42,597 nucleotides of DNA from Pseudoalteromonas rubra (GCF_000967655.1 NZ_JXYA01000049.1:1-42597); one strand, 5' to 3'; positions 22,564 through 31,339 are shown, counted from the first letter of the stretch. The notes: a model not told the origin generated them from the letters alone. A program made the numbers and translations.

Positions 22564-24072
22564 CTACTGACGCTGATAAACCCGACCAGCCCATTCCAGG
22601 CTGACAGGCTTCCCTTCTTCATTCAGTTTAAATTCGACAAGCTGAGGTTGAGCTAACGGCACATCGTAGAGCGCAAACCGAGATTGAGTAGCTGGCTTGA
22701 GCGTAAAGCGATAGTCAAAACTGTGCCCGCTCAGGTGGTCCTTGTTTACTGTCAATGTCAGATCCAGATAGGCATTGTCGCCGCGATAGTGCCCGGCATA
22801 GTTTGCTAGCTCTTTTTTTGAAGGCGCATAACGCCACTGCTGCCAGTGTTCAGCTTGCTCGGCATCATTCAGACGTTGTTGACGTCGATTAAGCAGTTTG
22901 GCGACTTTGTCCTGATAGGTGCTCAGATTTTCCCGCTCAGCGGCTTTATATTCAGGTGCATCCAGCAAATACAACAAATACTGCTTAATCGTCTGAATGG
23001 TATAACGACCAGTCATGTTGTCTGAGTTCGAAAAAGTCGCCAACCCTATTTTTAGCTCTGGCACAATGGCCATCAAAGAACGTGAGCCGGTATAGCCACC
23101 ACCATGGATCAGCACAGAGTAACCTTTAAAGGTGCAGATATTCCATCCAAGTGAATAACCTTGACAGGGGATCCGGTAAACATTGCGCGCTTGTGGGTCA
23201 AGCGCTACCGCCTGCTGATGTGACAGCGCCAGATCCGCAGCCGAAATATTGCCCTGACCCGCGGACAAATTCAGTTGCAACCATTTTGCTATGTCTGAGG
23301 TAGAAGTGACTATGCCACCGGCAGAGTGCATCATTGCATCAGTTTTAGGCGGTACCGGTTTCCACCCTGCTTCACTTCCCTGCCAGATATGGTTCCAGGC
23401 AACCTCGTCAGCCGCAAAGTCTGATGTACGGGCTGAACTGTGTGGCATAATAAATGGCTTAAAAAGCACCTTTGCCAGCCAGTCCTGCCAGCTGCGACCA
23501 GTTACCTGTTGTAAGATTGCCCCGTAAATATTGTAACCAAGATTGTCATACTCAAATCCTTCATCGCGTTTTTTACCATACCGTTTAATAAGCCACGGAT
23601 AGTCATCGACCGCTACTTGCGTCATATAGGCTTCCATTTCCGTTACAAAATCCGCACTGACAGGTACCTGGTGAGAGAGCAAATCAATTAAACGCCACTG
23701 TTTGGCATCAACTCCTTCGGGAAAACTGCTGGCAGGCCAAAACTGACTAAGAGGTGCGTACAGATCAAGCACCTTTTGATGATGCAGGTGAGCGGCAACC
23801 AGCCCCATATAGGCTTTTGTCTGAGAAGCAATGTAAAGCGGTGTCTGTGGCGTGACAGGTAAATTGGTACCAGCCCTGCGCTTCCCCCATACTTTATTGA
23901 GCAACACCTTATCCTGATTAACCACCACCATACCAAGTCCCGGGCCAAGCTCCGGTGTACGCTCGATATAATCGGCGATATAATCTGCAGCCTGTTGCGG
24001 TGTGGCTGCCAATGCACAGAGAGGATTCAGCGTCAGTGCACAAGCCAAAGTGAGTAGTGCGTGTAATTTCAT
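22564..24072 (-). CDS. secreted serine hydrolase of the beta-lactamase/class C PBP family
   Basis: A 502-residue exported protein with a signal peptide (MKLHALLTLACALTLNPLCALAA, cleavage near residue 23). The active site is S83-x-x-K86 in ASQTKAYMG. The YxN motif is YDN in FEYDNLGYNIYGAIL, and the third motif is HGGG in VLIHGGGYTGS, in place of KTG. This combination fits the serine hydrolase (S12) family, which includes D-aminopeptidases, esterases and class C beta-lactamases. A C-terminal domain of about 100 residues (from YAGHYRGDNAYL) resembles the extra beta-barrel found in some of these. The substrate is unknown and beta-lactamase activity is not implied. It lies 35 bp downstream of an AraC regulator on the same strand. 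Confidence 0.87.
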   Translation of the reverse strand: MKLHALLTLACALTLNPLCALAATPQQAADYIADYIERTPELGPGLGMVVVNQDKVLLNKVWGKRRAGTNLPVTPQTPLYIASQTKAYMGLVAAHLHHQKVLDLYAPLSQFWPASSFPEGVDAKQWRLIDLLSHQVPVSADFVTEMEAYMTQVAVDDYPWLIKRYGKKRDEGFEYDNLGYNIYGAILQQVTGRSWQDWLAKVLFKPFIMPHSSARTSDFAADEVAWNHIWQGSEAGWKPVPPKTDAMMHSAGGIVTSTSDIAKWLQLNLSAGQGNISAADLALSHQQAVALDPQARNVYRIPCQGYSLGWNICTFKGYSVLIHGGGYTGSRSLMAIVPELKIGLATFSNSDNMTGRYTIQTIKQYLLYLLDAPEYKAAERENLSTYQDKVAKLLNRRQQRLNDAEQAEHWQQWRYAPSKKELANYAGHYRGDNAYLDLTLTVNKDHLSGHSFDYRFTLKPATQSRFALYDVPLAQPQLVEFKLNEEGKPVSLEWAGRVYQRQ

Positions 24073-24107
24073 AATGATTTCCGGATGGTTATTATTGTGT
24101 GCATATC

Positions 24108-24923
24108 CTAGCTTGCTGATTTAGTACTGTATTGAACAGATTTAACCTGCTTTGCCTGAAACAACTTTTGAAGTTTCCCGGGTGACAGACCTAATCTACT
24201 CTTCATAGCTCTGCTCATATGACTCTGATCGGAAAAGCCTGCATGAAATGCACTATCACTCAGGGGCAGACCTTGAGTCATCGAGCGCAGTGCTTTGCTC
24301 AGCTGCAGCTGTTGTTGATAAGCGCTGGCAGAAATATGAAAGTATTGTTTAAATGCACGGGAAAAGTACACCGGATGGATCCCTTGCTGTGTTGCCAGTT
24401 CGCTAAGTGACACTGGCTGTTCGGCCTCTTCCAGCAACTTTTTAGCTCGCACCAGCCAATCGGGTCGCTGCCGCTCTCTGACGGTATGTTGAGGGATACC
24501 ACATTCACTCAGTGTGTCCCAAAAAAGGTCGTGCAACGTATCTAACTGACCATGATACAACGCCTGTAAATAAGATGCCTGCCCTGCCCGGGGACCTGCA
24601 GTCAGCCGAGACTGCCATTGATATCGAGGTGAAGTTATTTTATCAAACCGGGTAAGCAGCTCAGGTGACAAGGAAAACGAGAAGATCAGCGTTCCTTGAG
24701 CACCGTACTGATCACTGTGCAAAATATGCAGCGGCTTAAAACATAATCCCGGCGTTGCTATATCGAAAGCCGACTGCTCAGTTTGCTCACGCAAGCCACC
24801 ACTGAGCAGCACGGATAACTGTGCATGATCGTGTCGATGTGCTGGCATCATGCTGCCTGGCGTATAATAGCTCAGCGTTGCCTTTAGCTGAGGAGACACA
24901 GTGTGCTGCAGTAGTCTTGTCAT
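24108..24923 (-). CDS. AraC family transcriptional regulator
   Basis: A 271-residue regulator. The N-terminal part (residues about 15-100) looks like a cupin-type sensing domain, with AHRHDHAQLSVLLSG carrying His residues. The C-terminal part (about 160-258) has the two helix-turn-helix motifs of AraC proteins: SLSELATQQGIHPVYFSRAFKQ and LSDSAFHAGFSDQSHMSRAMK. AGGAG lies 6 nt before the ATG. The serine hydrolase gene follows on the same strand at 35 bp, so the two are probably co-transcribed and the hydrolase is the most likely target. The inducer is unknown. Confidence 0.9.
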   Translation of the reverse strand: MTRLLQHTVSPQLKATLSYYTPGSMMPAHRHDHAQLSVLLSGGLREQTEQSAFDIATPGLCFKPLHILHSDQYGAQGTLIFSFSLSPELLTRFDKITSPRYQWQSRLTAGPRAGQASYLQALYHGQLDTLHDLFWDTLSECGIPQHTVRERQRPDWLVRAKKLLEEAEQPVSLSELATQQGIHPVYFSRAFKQYFHISASAYQQQLQLSKALRSMTQGLPLSDSAFHAGFSDQSHMSRAMKSRLGLSPGKLQKLFQAKQVKSVQYSTKSAS

Positions 24924-25057
24924 CAGTTACTCCTTTGCTGCTGATTTTATTTAAATAACAGCAAAGTGTAAAAACAAGAGCGTAAGAAAATATTGCGGGA
25001 AAAAGCATCACGTATAGTGATGGCGGCTACCATACCTGGCAGCCACCGAAACAATGC

Positions 25058-26143
25058 TTAGCTGTAGAGGTTTTGCGGGACTTTCAGCACCTGAATGTGC
25101 ACTGTTACTTCTTCGCGGTCGTGGTAGAGGTGTTTGGCCTGTAGCTCGTAGCCTACGCCGTACTTTTTCAACTCATCGCGGATCAGCGTTAAACACTCAT
25201 AAACCGTATCAAAGCGCTTCTTCATGGGCAGTTTGAGGTTAAAGATCAACTCACGGACAAAGCCGTTGACTATCCAGTCGACCATCAGCTCGCTGACGCG
25301 GGTTGGTTTTTCGACCATGTCACACACCAGCCAGTCGATGTTGCGCTTTTCGGGGCGATATTTAAAGCCGTCTTCACGGAAGTGCTTTACCTGCCCGGTT
25401 TCCATCAAATCATCGTTCATCGGGCCATTGTCGATTGCCGCCACAAACAACCCGCGGCGTACCAGCTGATAGGTCCAGCCACCCGGACAGGCGCCCAGAT
25501 CCACGCCGCGCATGCCAGAGCGAACCCGTTCAGGCTCGTTTTCTTTACCAACAAACACATTGAAGGCTTCATCCAGCTTCAGCGTTGAGCGACTCGGGGC
25601 ATCGGCCGGCATTTTCAGCCTCGGGATCCCCATAAAGAACGGCGAGTTGTTATGACTGAATGAGTAACCGACGTAGGCGGTATCGTTAGCCAGAAACAGC
25701 ACATGCAGCACCGGTTTATGGGCTTTGTGGTCGCGGGTCAGCTTATTTTGCTTCTCCAGCGCTTTGGCCAGTGGCGTCGAGAATTTTTTACAGAACTTCG
25801 ACAGCTCTTTGCCTTCATTGGTATCCGGGGTTTCTACCCGCAGATCGCCACACAAAGGGAAACCCCCAACCACCTGTTTTATCTCAGATACGCGGTCTTC
25901 AACGGGCATTTTGCTTAACAGCACACCCGCAAACCACTGGCGGGCAAACACCAGGCTGGAAAAATCAACCTGCTTGAGTAGCAGCTCACTCTGAGCCGGG
26001 TCAAAACACTCAAAGGTCACATAGCCCGTATTGGGCTTAGCTTTCACGTAACCGGCGACATTATGTAACGCGGCGTGATGCGTAATTTCGGCCGCCGCAT
26101 CGCTTTCAAAGCCGCTTCGGCAATAAATAACCACACTAGACAT
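25058..26143 (-). CDS. rlmM: 23S rRNA 2'-O-ribose methyltransferase RlmM
   Basis: Methylates the ribose of C2498 of 23S rRNA (E. coli numbering). The 361-residue protein begins with a THUMP-like region (VIYCRSGFESDAAAEI). The Rossmann methyltransferase domain has the S-adenosylmethionine motif VDLGACPGGWTYQL at about residues 218-232, followed by IDNGPMNDDLMETGQVKHFREDGFKY and the WLVCDMVEKP segment bearing the catalytic Asp region. It is the last gene of the gcvA-hydrolase-ygdD-rlmM operon, matching the E. coli gcvA-ygdD-rlmM order. Confidence 0.95.
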   Translation of the reverse strand: MSSVVIYCRSGFESDAAAEITHHAALHNVAGYVKAKPNTGYVTFECFDPAQSELLLKQVDFSSLVFARQWFAGVLLSKMPVEDRVSEIKQVVGGFPLCGDLRVETPDTNEGKELSKFCKKFSTPLAKALEKQNKLTRDHKAHKPVLHVLFLANDTAYVGYSFSHNNSPFFMGIPRLKMPADAPSRSTLKLDEAFNVFVGKENEPERVRSGMRGVDLGACPGGWTYQLVRRGLFVAAIDNGPMNDDLMETGQVKHFREDGFKYRPEKRNIDWLVCDMVEKPTRVSELMVDWIVNGFVRELIFNLKLPMKKRFDTVYECLTLIRDELKKYGVGYELQAKHLYHDREEVTVHIQVLKVPQNLYS

Positions 26144-26166
26144 AGTGATAAAAAGTCTCTAATCAA

Positions 26167-26535
26167 TTAAAAGGGCTGGCGGGCAACCTGAAACAGCAGC
26201 CAGGCCCAGCCAAGAATAAAACACAGTCCGCCCAGTGGCGTAATCGGTCCCAGCCACTTGGCACCGGTCAGCGCCAGCAAGTACAAGCTACCGCTGAACA
26301 GGACAATCCCGGTCGCAAATAAATAGCCCGAGAGCTGCACTTTCACGCCCCATTTCAGGAGCAAGGCCACGGCCAGCAGTGCCAGACCGTGGGTCATCTG
26401 ATATTCAGCGCCGGTTTTAAATATGCCAATGGCATAGTCGTTCAAACGGCTTTTCAGGCCATGGGCGGCAAAGGCCCCCAGCATGACCGACAGCATACAA
26501 AATGCCCCGCCCAGCAGTAAGAATAGCTTAGCCAT
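26167..26535 (-). CDS. ygdD: DUF423 family membrane protein YgdD
   Basis: A 122-residue inner-membrane protein of unknown function. It shows the DUF423 pattern: four hydrophobic helices, the early GAFAAHGLK motif, then YQMTHGLALLAVALL, LFSGSLYLLALTG and the ending ITPLGGLCFILGWAWL. I choose the ATG at 26535, preceded by GGAG at 7 nt, over the ATG nine codons upstream. This start overlaps the end of the upstream hydrolase gene by 8 nt, suggesting translational coupling. Its position between gcvA and rlmM matches E. coli. Confidence 0.9.
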   Translation of the reverse strand: MAKLFLLLGGAFCMLSVMLGAFAAHGLKSRLNDYAIGIFKTGAEYQMTHGLALLAVALLLKWGVKVQLSGYLFATGIVLFSGSLYLLALTGAKWLGPITPLGGLCFILGWAWLLFQVARQPF

Positions 26536-27190
26536 TGAGTATCTCCGCAATTTTAGCGGCAATGGCCTCTGCTGCCAGCTGGCGGTTTTGCGCTTCTGTC
26601 AGGCCGCTGGCTTTGCGCGGCTTCAACGAATGGTCGCCATCTTTAAGCCATACCAGCTCAGGCCAACCCTGATCTTCGGCTTGCGCTGCCAAAGCGGTTA
26701 CCTCGGCGTGATTACCAAACGTATCGCGCTCTCCTTGCAGCACCACAAACGGGCAAGGGATATCGGCAAAGTGCTCGGTACGCAGTTTCTCAGGTTTGCC
26801 CGGTGGGTGGAACGGATAACCCAGCGCAAACACGCCCTGTACCTGAATATCGTCTTCACAGACCAGCATAGATGCCATACGCCCGCCCATAGACTTACCA
26901 CCGATAAACACAGGTAAGTCGTCGAGCTGCGCGCTCAGCACATCGCGATAATGGGCCAGCAGTTTAGGGGCACGCTCCGGCGGGCGACGTTTATCCAGTG
27001 CCTTTGCCATCTGCATATAGCCAAAATCAAACAGCCCGACGGTGACTCCCAACGCGCTCACGCGGTTTGCCATGTCCTGCATAAAGTCGCTGTCGCGGCC
27101 CGCTCCTGCGCCATGGGCCAGGATAAGTTGCGCCAGAGGTGCACCAGCCTGATGCCACTCGATATCAATCTTTACTTCGCTGTGCGTCAT
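26528..27190 (-). CDS. alpha/beta hydrolase (KANL3/Tex30-like)
   Basis: A 220-residue cytoplasmic protein with an alpha/beta-hydrolase fold. It has the early oxyanion segment LILAHGAGAGRDSDFM, the nucleophile elbow GGKSMGGRMAS with the likely catalytic Ser at about residue 99, a GERDTFG loop with the Asp, and His in DGDHSLKPR near the C terminus. The family resembles dienelactone hydrolase and Tex30/KANL3-type proteins. No substrate is known. Its start overlaps the gcvA stop (ATGA-type, 4 nt) and its end overlaps ygdD, so it is an integral operon member here, although the E. coli order has no such gene between gcvA and ygdD. Confidence 0.85.
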   Translation of the reverse strand: MTHSEVKIDIEWHQAGAPLAQLILAHGAGAGRDSDFMQDMANRVSALGVTVGLFDFGYMQMAKALDKRRPPERAPKLLAHYRDVLSAQLDDLPVFIGGKSMGGRMASMLVCEDDIQVQGVFALGYPFHPPGKPEKLRTEHFADIPCPFVVLQGERDTFGNHAEVTALAAQAEDQGWPELVWLKDGDHSLKPRKASGLTEAQNRQLAAEAIAAKIAEILNG

Positions 27191-28080
27191 TGTTGTTCCT
27201 GTTCTACCATTTCCAGCATCCAGTTTTTGAAGGACACTATTTTACCTAATTCAGCCTGAGATTCACGACACACCAGATAGTAAGCATTTTTACTTTCCAG
27301 GTGATGGCTAAATGGAATGATCAAACGGCCCGCGTCCAGGTCGGGTTTAGCCAATACGCTGTTGCCCAGTGCGATCCCCTGACCATGCACCGCTGCCTGA
27401 GTCACCATAGACGAGTGACTGAAAATTGGTCCGGTGTTAGCCGGCACGTTGCGCACCCCAGCGGTTTTAAGCCAGGCTTTCCAGGCACGTCGGGTAGTAT
27501 CGTGCAGCAGGGTGTGATTCGCCAGGTCGCTGGGCTGATCCAGCGGTTTTGGACCATTGAGCAGCAAAGGGCTACACATGGGCACCAGGTATTCGGTATG
27601 CAGCTTGTGGGTTTGTACGCCGCTCCAGTTACCCCGGCCATAATAAATGGCTACGTCCACGTCATCGGTTAATGAGTTTTCATCCAGATCCTGTGCTTTT
27701 ATTCGCACATCAATGTCGGGGTGCAATTCATTAAACAGACTCAGCCTGGGCACCAGCCACTGAATGGCAAAACTGGGCGTCAGGCTCACTGTAAGCGACC
27801 CTTTTGCACCACGTGCTAATAGCCTTTCGGTGGCATCGATGAGCTGAGAAAACAGCTCCTTGATATCCAGGAAATAACCCTGCCCTTCTTCCGTTAACAG
27901 CAAGGAGCGGTTTTTACGTAAAAAGAGTTTAACCCCGAGGTGCTCTTCCAGAATTTTGATCTGGTGGCTGATGGCCGCCTGAGTGACAAACAGCTCTTCT
28001 GCGGCCTTGGTAAAACTCAGATGCCGGGCTGCGGCCTCAAAAGCTTTCAGTGCATTTAATGGGGGTAATCGTCGTGACAT
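27187..28080 (-). CDS. gcvA: LysR-type regulator GcvA
   Basis: In E. coli GcvA controls the glycine cleavage operon and the small RNA gcvB. The 297-residue protein begins MSRRLPPLNALKAFEAAARH and continues through SFTKAAEELFVTQAAISHQI, closely following my recollection of E. coli GcvA. The helix-turn-helix is at residues about 18-40. The effector domain carries GCVA-like segments such as DVAIYYGRGNW and FSHSSMVTQAAVHGQGIALGN. It is first in the operon with the hydrolase, ygdD and rlmM, the same neighbours (except the hydrolase) as in E. coli. gcvB and the gcv operon are not in this window. Confidence 0.92.
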   Translation of the reverse strand: MSRRLPPLNALKAFEAAARHLSFTKAAEELFVTQAAISHQIKILEEHLGVKLFLRKNRSLLLTEEGQGYFLDIKELFSQLIDATERLLARGAKGSLTVSLTPSFAIQWLVPRLSLFNELHPDIDVRIKAQDLDENSLTDDVDVAIYYGRGNWSGVQTHKLHTEYLVPMCSPLLLNGPKPLDQPSDLANHTLLHDTTRRAWKAWLKTAGVRNVPANTGPIFSHSSMVTQAAVHGQGIALGNSVLAKPDLDAGRLIIPFSHHLESKNAYYLVCRESQAELGKIVSFKNWMLEMVEQEQQ

Positions 28081-28103
28081 GGCGGGAATTCCAAACCAGG
28101 CTG

Positions 28104-28130
28104 ATAAAAATGGCGGAGTCTCCTCCGCCA
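28104..28130 (-). terminator. kdsA terminator
   Basis: Minus strand: TGGCGGAG-GAGA-CTCCGCCA, a perfect 8-bp stem, followed by TTTTTAT. It lies just past the kdsA stop and ahead of gcvA, separating the two operons. Confidence 0.88.
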
Positions 28131-28142
28131 GTAAGTGTCATG

Positions 28143-28997
28143 TTACAGATCGGCAGCGCTGGTATCTAACGGTGCAAAGCTCTTGACCAAATCGTCCACA
28201 GCTTTCATCTGTTGCAAATAGCCTTCAAGCTTTGCCAGCGGCAGTGCACAAGGACCATCGCACTTGGCTTCGTTTGGATTGGGGTGCGCTTCAATAAACA
28301 AGCCTGCCAGACCCAGGGCCATGCCGCTGCGAGCCAGCTCAGCCGCCTGCGCACGACGACCATCGGCCGAATCGCTGCGGCCACCCGGGCGCTGCAGGGC
28401 ATGCGTGGCATCAAAGATCACCGGTGCCATGTGCTTCATGTCATCCATACCCAGCATGTCGACCACCAGGTTGTTATAACCAAAGCTGGTACCACGTTCA
28501 CACAAGATCACTTGCTCGTTGCCCGCTTCGCTCATCTTTTTGATGATGTGGCGCATCTCGTGTGGTGCCAGAAACTGAGGTTTCTTCACGTTAATCACAT
28601 TGCCGGTTTTTGCCATGGCCACCACCAGGTCAGTCTGACGCGCCAAAAAGGCCGGAAGCTGGATCACATCAACCACTTCTGCAACCGGTGCCGCCTGATG
28701 TGGCTCATGCACGTCGGTAATAAGCGGCACGTTAAAGGTGCTTTTGATTTCTTCAAAGATTTTAAGCCCTTCTTCCATACCCGGACCACGGTATGAGTTA
28801 ATAGAAGAACGGTTGGCTTTGTCGAACGAGGCTTTAAACACATAAGGAATGCCCAGCTTGCTGGTCACTTCAACATAGTGCTCGGCAATACGCATGGCCA
28901 GGTCGCGAGACTCCAGCACATTCATGCCACCAAACAGCACAAAAGGTTTGTCGTTAGCAACTTCGATGTCTGCTACTTTGATAATCTGTGTATTCAT
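28143..28997 (-). CDS. kdsA: 3-deoxy-D-manno-octulosonate 8-phosphate synthase KdsA
   Basis: Condenses phosphoenolpyruvate with arabinose 5-phosphate to make KDO-8-phosphate, a precursor of the lipopolysaccharide inner core. The 284-residue protein has the expected motifs: FGGMNVLESRDLA with Asn26 (Asn here marks the metal-independent class), FKASFDKANRSS, ITDVHEP, VINVKKPQF, CERGTSFGY and LFIEAHPNP. It is downstream of the DUF819 gene by 33 bp and upstream of a strong terminator. In E. coli kdsA ends the hemA-prfA-prmC-sirB2-sirB1-kdsA cluster, as it does here apart from insertions. Confidence 0.98.
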   Translation of the reverse strand: MNTQIIKVADIEVANDKPFVLFGGMNVLESRDLAMRIAEHYVEVTSKLGIPYVFKASFDKANRSSINSYRGPGMEEGLKIFEEIKSTFNVPLITDVHEPHQAAPVAEVVDVIQLPAFLARQTDLVVAMAKTGNVINVKKPQFLAPHEMRHIIKKMSEAGNEQVILCERGTSFGYNNLVVDMLGMDDMKHMAPVIFDATHALQRPGGRSDSADGRRAQAAELARSGMALGLAGLFIEAHPNPNEAKCDGPCALPLAKLEGYLQQMKAVDDLVKSFAPLDTSAADL

Positions 28998-29030
28998 TGT
29001 TTTTCCTAAAATAGTCGCTAACTGGCAGCG

Positions 29031-30281
29031 CTAACTGCCAATCACACGTAAAAGTTGTCCGCATAGCCAGGCCGCGTAGGTGCCCAGCGCATAGCCCAAT
29101 ACGGCTAAAAGTACGCCCACCGGTGCCAGCGCCGGGTGGAACGCTGACGCAACCACAGGCGCAGACGCCGCGCCACCAATATTGGCCTTGCTGCCAACCG
29201 CCACGTAAAACACGGGCGCTTTAATGAGTTTAGCCACCAAAAATAATAACCCCACATGCACTGCCATCCAGATCAGACCAATGACCACATACTTGGGGGC
29301 CTCGACGATTTTAGTGATATCCATGTGCAAGCCTATGGTTGCCACCAGGATGTATAAAAAGCTACTACCCACTTTGGACGCACCTACCGCCTCAAAGTTG
29401 CGGGCTTTGGTGAAAGACAGCGCCAGGCCGATGGTGGTGACCAGGACGATGATCCAGAACAGTTTGGAATGCAGAGAAAACTTCTTCAGCTCAGGGAAAT
29501 TACTGGCAAAGTAAGGCACCAGCAGATCGGCGGCAAAATGCGCCAGGCCGGTTGCACCAAAGGCAAAGGCGATCAGCAGCATTAAGTCTTTTAATTCAGG
29601 CCGTCTTGCGTGCTCGGCTTCAAAGGCCTGTACTTTGTCAATCAGGCGCTCAATCGAGGCCGTGTCAGCACCGGTTCGTGCATCGATGTCTTTATGTCTG
29701 GCGGCCAAAAATAACAGGCCAGCCATCCACAGGTTGGCAACCACTATGTCCACGGTCACCATAATAGTGAAGATCTCGCCCCCGGCGCCGTAAATTTCCT
29801 TCATCGCCACCATGTTGGCACCACCGCCAATCCAGCTACCGGCCAGTGCCGCCATTCCACGCCAGACGGCTTCTGGCCCGGCTACACCGAGTAATTCCGG
29901 CATAAAAGTGGCCGTGATCAGCAATGCTATCGGCCCGCCAAGCACCACGCCAACCGTACCGGTCAGAAACATAATGATGGCGCGCTTGCCGAGCCCCATA
30001 ATGGACTTAAGATCGATACTTAAGGTCAACAACACCAGACAGGCTGGCAGTAAAAAGTACTTAGCAACCGTATACACATCATTACCGCTACCATCTACAA
30101 TACCGAAGGTATTCAATAGGGAAGGCAGGAAGTAGCACATTAACAGGGCCGGCACATAGCGATAAAACTTGGCCCAGAACCCGGTTTTCAGATTGGAGGT
30201 ATAGAATACAAAACCCAGAATGATGGCTAACAGGCCAAGCACAACGGCATTATTGGTAATGAGTACACTACTCTCTTGCAT
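29031..30281 (-). CDS. DUF819 family integral membrane protein (YjcL-like)
   Basis: A 416-residue protein with about ten to eleven hydrophobic helices and a charged cytoplasmic loop in the middle (RHKDIDARTGADTASIERLIDKVQ). The family is annotated DUF819 and its members look like secondary transporters. GGPIALLI, GSWIGGGANMVAMKEIYGAGG and KANIGGAASAPVVASAF form two similar Gly-rich segments in the two halves, as expected of an inverted-repeat transporter fold. The substrate is unknown. It is inserted between sirB1 and kdsA, which are neighbours in E. coli, and lies 33 bp from kdsA on the same strand. Confidence 0.85.
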   Translation of the reverse strand: MQESSVLITNNAVVLGLLAIILGFVFYTSNLKTGFWAKFYRYVPALLMCYFLPSLLNTFGIVDGSGNDVYTVAKYFLLPACLVLLTLSIDLKSIMGLGKRAIIMFLTGTVGVVLGGPIALLITATFMPELLGVAGPEAVWRGMAALAGSWIGGGANMVAMKEIYGAGGEIFTIMVTVDIVVANLWMAGLLFLAARHKDIDARTGADTASIERLIDKVQAFEAEHARRPELKDLMLLIAFAFGATGLAHFAADLLVPYFASNFPELKKFSLHSKLFWIIVLVTTIGLALSFTKARNFEAVGASKVGSSFLYILVATIGLHMDITKIVEAPKYVVIGLIWMAVHVGLLFLVAKLIKAPVFYVAVGSKANIGGAASAPVVASAFHPALAPVGVLLAVLGYALGTYAAWLCGQLLRVIGS

Positions 30282-30391
30282 GGGATCTCTCTGTTTCCTT
30301 GATTATACAAAAACCGCTTGGGAAGCCATGCCGGGTATGCAAGTGAACAAAACGGCGAAGCTCCCTAACATGCAGTGCCTGCTGGCCTCAC

Positions 30392-31195
30392 TTAATGCAG
30401 GATATTATTGTGATCGGCCAGCTCTGCGATTTGATTTTGAATGAGCTCTATGGTCGGGTCGTCCGGACATTCATCCACAAAGAACTGTAGATCGTCTTTG
30501 GCCATTTTCGGGCAGTTAAGTTGATTTAGCAAATAGCCCCTGTCGCGACGCTCATAAGGATCATCACCCAGTAATTCCATCAGCATTTCAACGCAGCTCA
30601 GTGCATGACCAAATTTTTCGGCAGCAATAAACGACCATTTTTGCTGGGCAAGGTAAAGCTTGAAGGCTTCTTCACCAAATACCAGCTCCATGGGCTCCTG
30701 CTCTTTATCATCGCCATTTTCCGGGATCACATACCAGGACTGGTGGCCAGAGCTGGGATCTATGATATAACCTTCCTCGTCACTCAGTGCGATGTGAACC
30801 AGCACATCTCCCTGGTTGATGGCCAGACTTGCGGTCAGCTTAGCGCGCTCCAGTAAGTGCACTAAGATCAAGGCCAGCGCCATGCTGGTGCCGCTGCGCA
30901 TTTTTAACACATAGCAGACGTTGTTTAGCAAATGCTCCGGCACTTTTTGGTCCGTGCCGCTAAACAACCATTGGGTATAAAACGTATCGAGCAGTGCATC
31001 CACACACTTGTGCTTATCATCATTTTGATGACAAATGTCGTCAACAGCCTGCTCCAGCTCGGCCAGCAAACATAGCGTGTGTGAGGTATCGGCCTGCGCA
31101 TCCCAGTGTGGCTCAGCCCAGATACAACGTAACAAGGCAGGCGTCGAGAAATGATCCGTACTTGTGTCGTGTTCATCGAACCAGATATCAGTCAT
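30392..31195 (-). CDS. sirB1: SirB1 family protein (transglutaminase-like fold with TPR)
   Basis: A 267-residue protein of the SirB1/YchA family. The first 190 residues have the transglutaminase-like core: LNNVCYVLKMRSGTSMALALILVHLLERA carries Ser (SGTSMA) where some proteases have Cys, and HIAL and YIIDPSSG follow. The C-terminal part (about 195-267) has a TPR-like end (RRDRGYLLNQLNCPKMAKDDLQFFVDECPDDP). The function is unclear and the family is likely non-catalytic. It lies in the conserved prmC-sirB2-sirB1-kdsA order, 144 bp after sirB2. Confidence 0.88.
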   Translation of the reverse strand: MTDIWFDEHDTSTDHFSTPALLRCIWAEPHWDAQADTSHTLCLLAELEQAVDDICHQNDDKHKCVDALLDTFYTQWLFSGTDQKVPEHLLNNVCYVLKMRSGTSMALALILVHLLERAKLTASLAINQGDVLVHIALSDEEGYIIDPSSGHQSWYVIPENGDDKEQEPMELVFGEEAFKLYLAQQKWSFIAAEKFGHALSCVEMLMELLGDDPYERRDRGYLLNQLNCPKMAKDDLQFFVDECPDDPTIELIQNQIAELADHNNILH

Positions 31196-31278
31196 AAATA
31201 ACGAACTATTTTCTACTGTCTATAGTCATAATGGACTAGTGTAACATTTTTCAACACATTCCCAAGGGGATTTTTATG

Positions 31279-31330
31279 CGCGGGCAGCAAGGCCCGGTTG
31301 CGGGAGGTTAGCGGGCAGCAAGGCTGCCCG
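31279..31330. repeat. GC-rich direct repeat with hairpin in the sirB2-sirB1 gap
   Basis: CGGGCAGCAAGGC occurs twice, at 31281-31293 and 31312-31324. The second copy forms CGGGCAGC-AAG-GCTGCCCG, an 8-bp hairpin at 31312-31330. No T tract follows on the minus strand, so this is not a clear terminator. It may modulate sirB1 expression relative to sirB2. Confidence 0.55.
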
Positions 31331-31339
31331 GCCTGAGCA

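Noticed and set aside
25023..25048. Hairpin downstream of rlmM as a terminator
   Set aside because: A 7-bp stem with a 12-nt loop but no T run on the minus strand.
28212..28796. 194-residue plus-strand frame opposite kdsA
   Set aside because: Antisense of a strongly conserved enzyme; His- and Gln-rich composition typical of reverse-complement frames.
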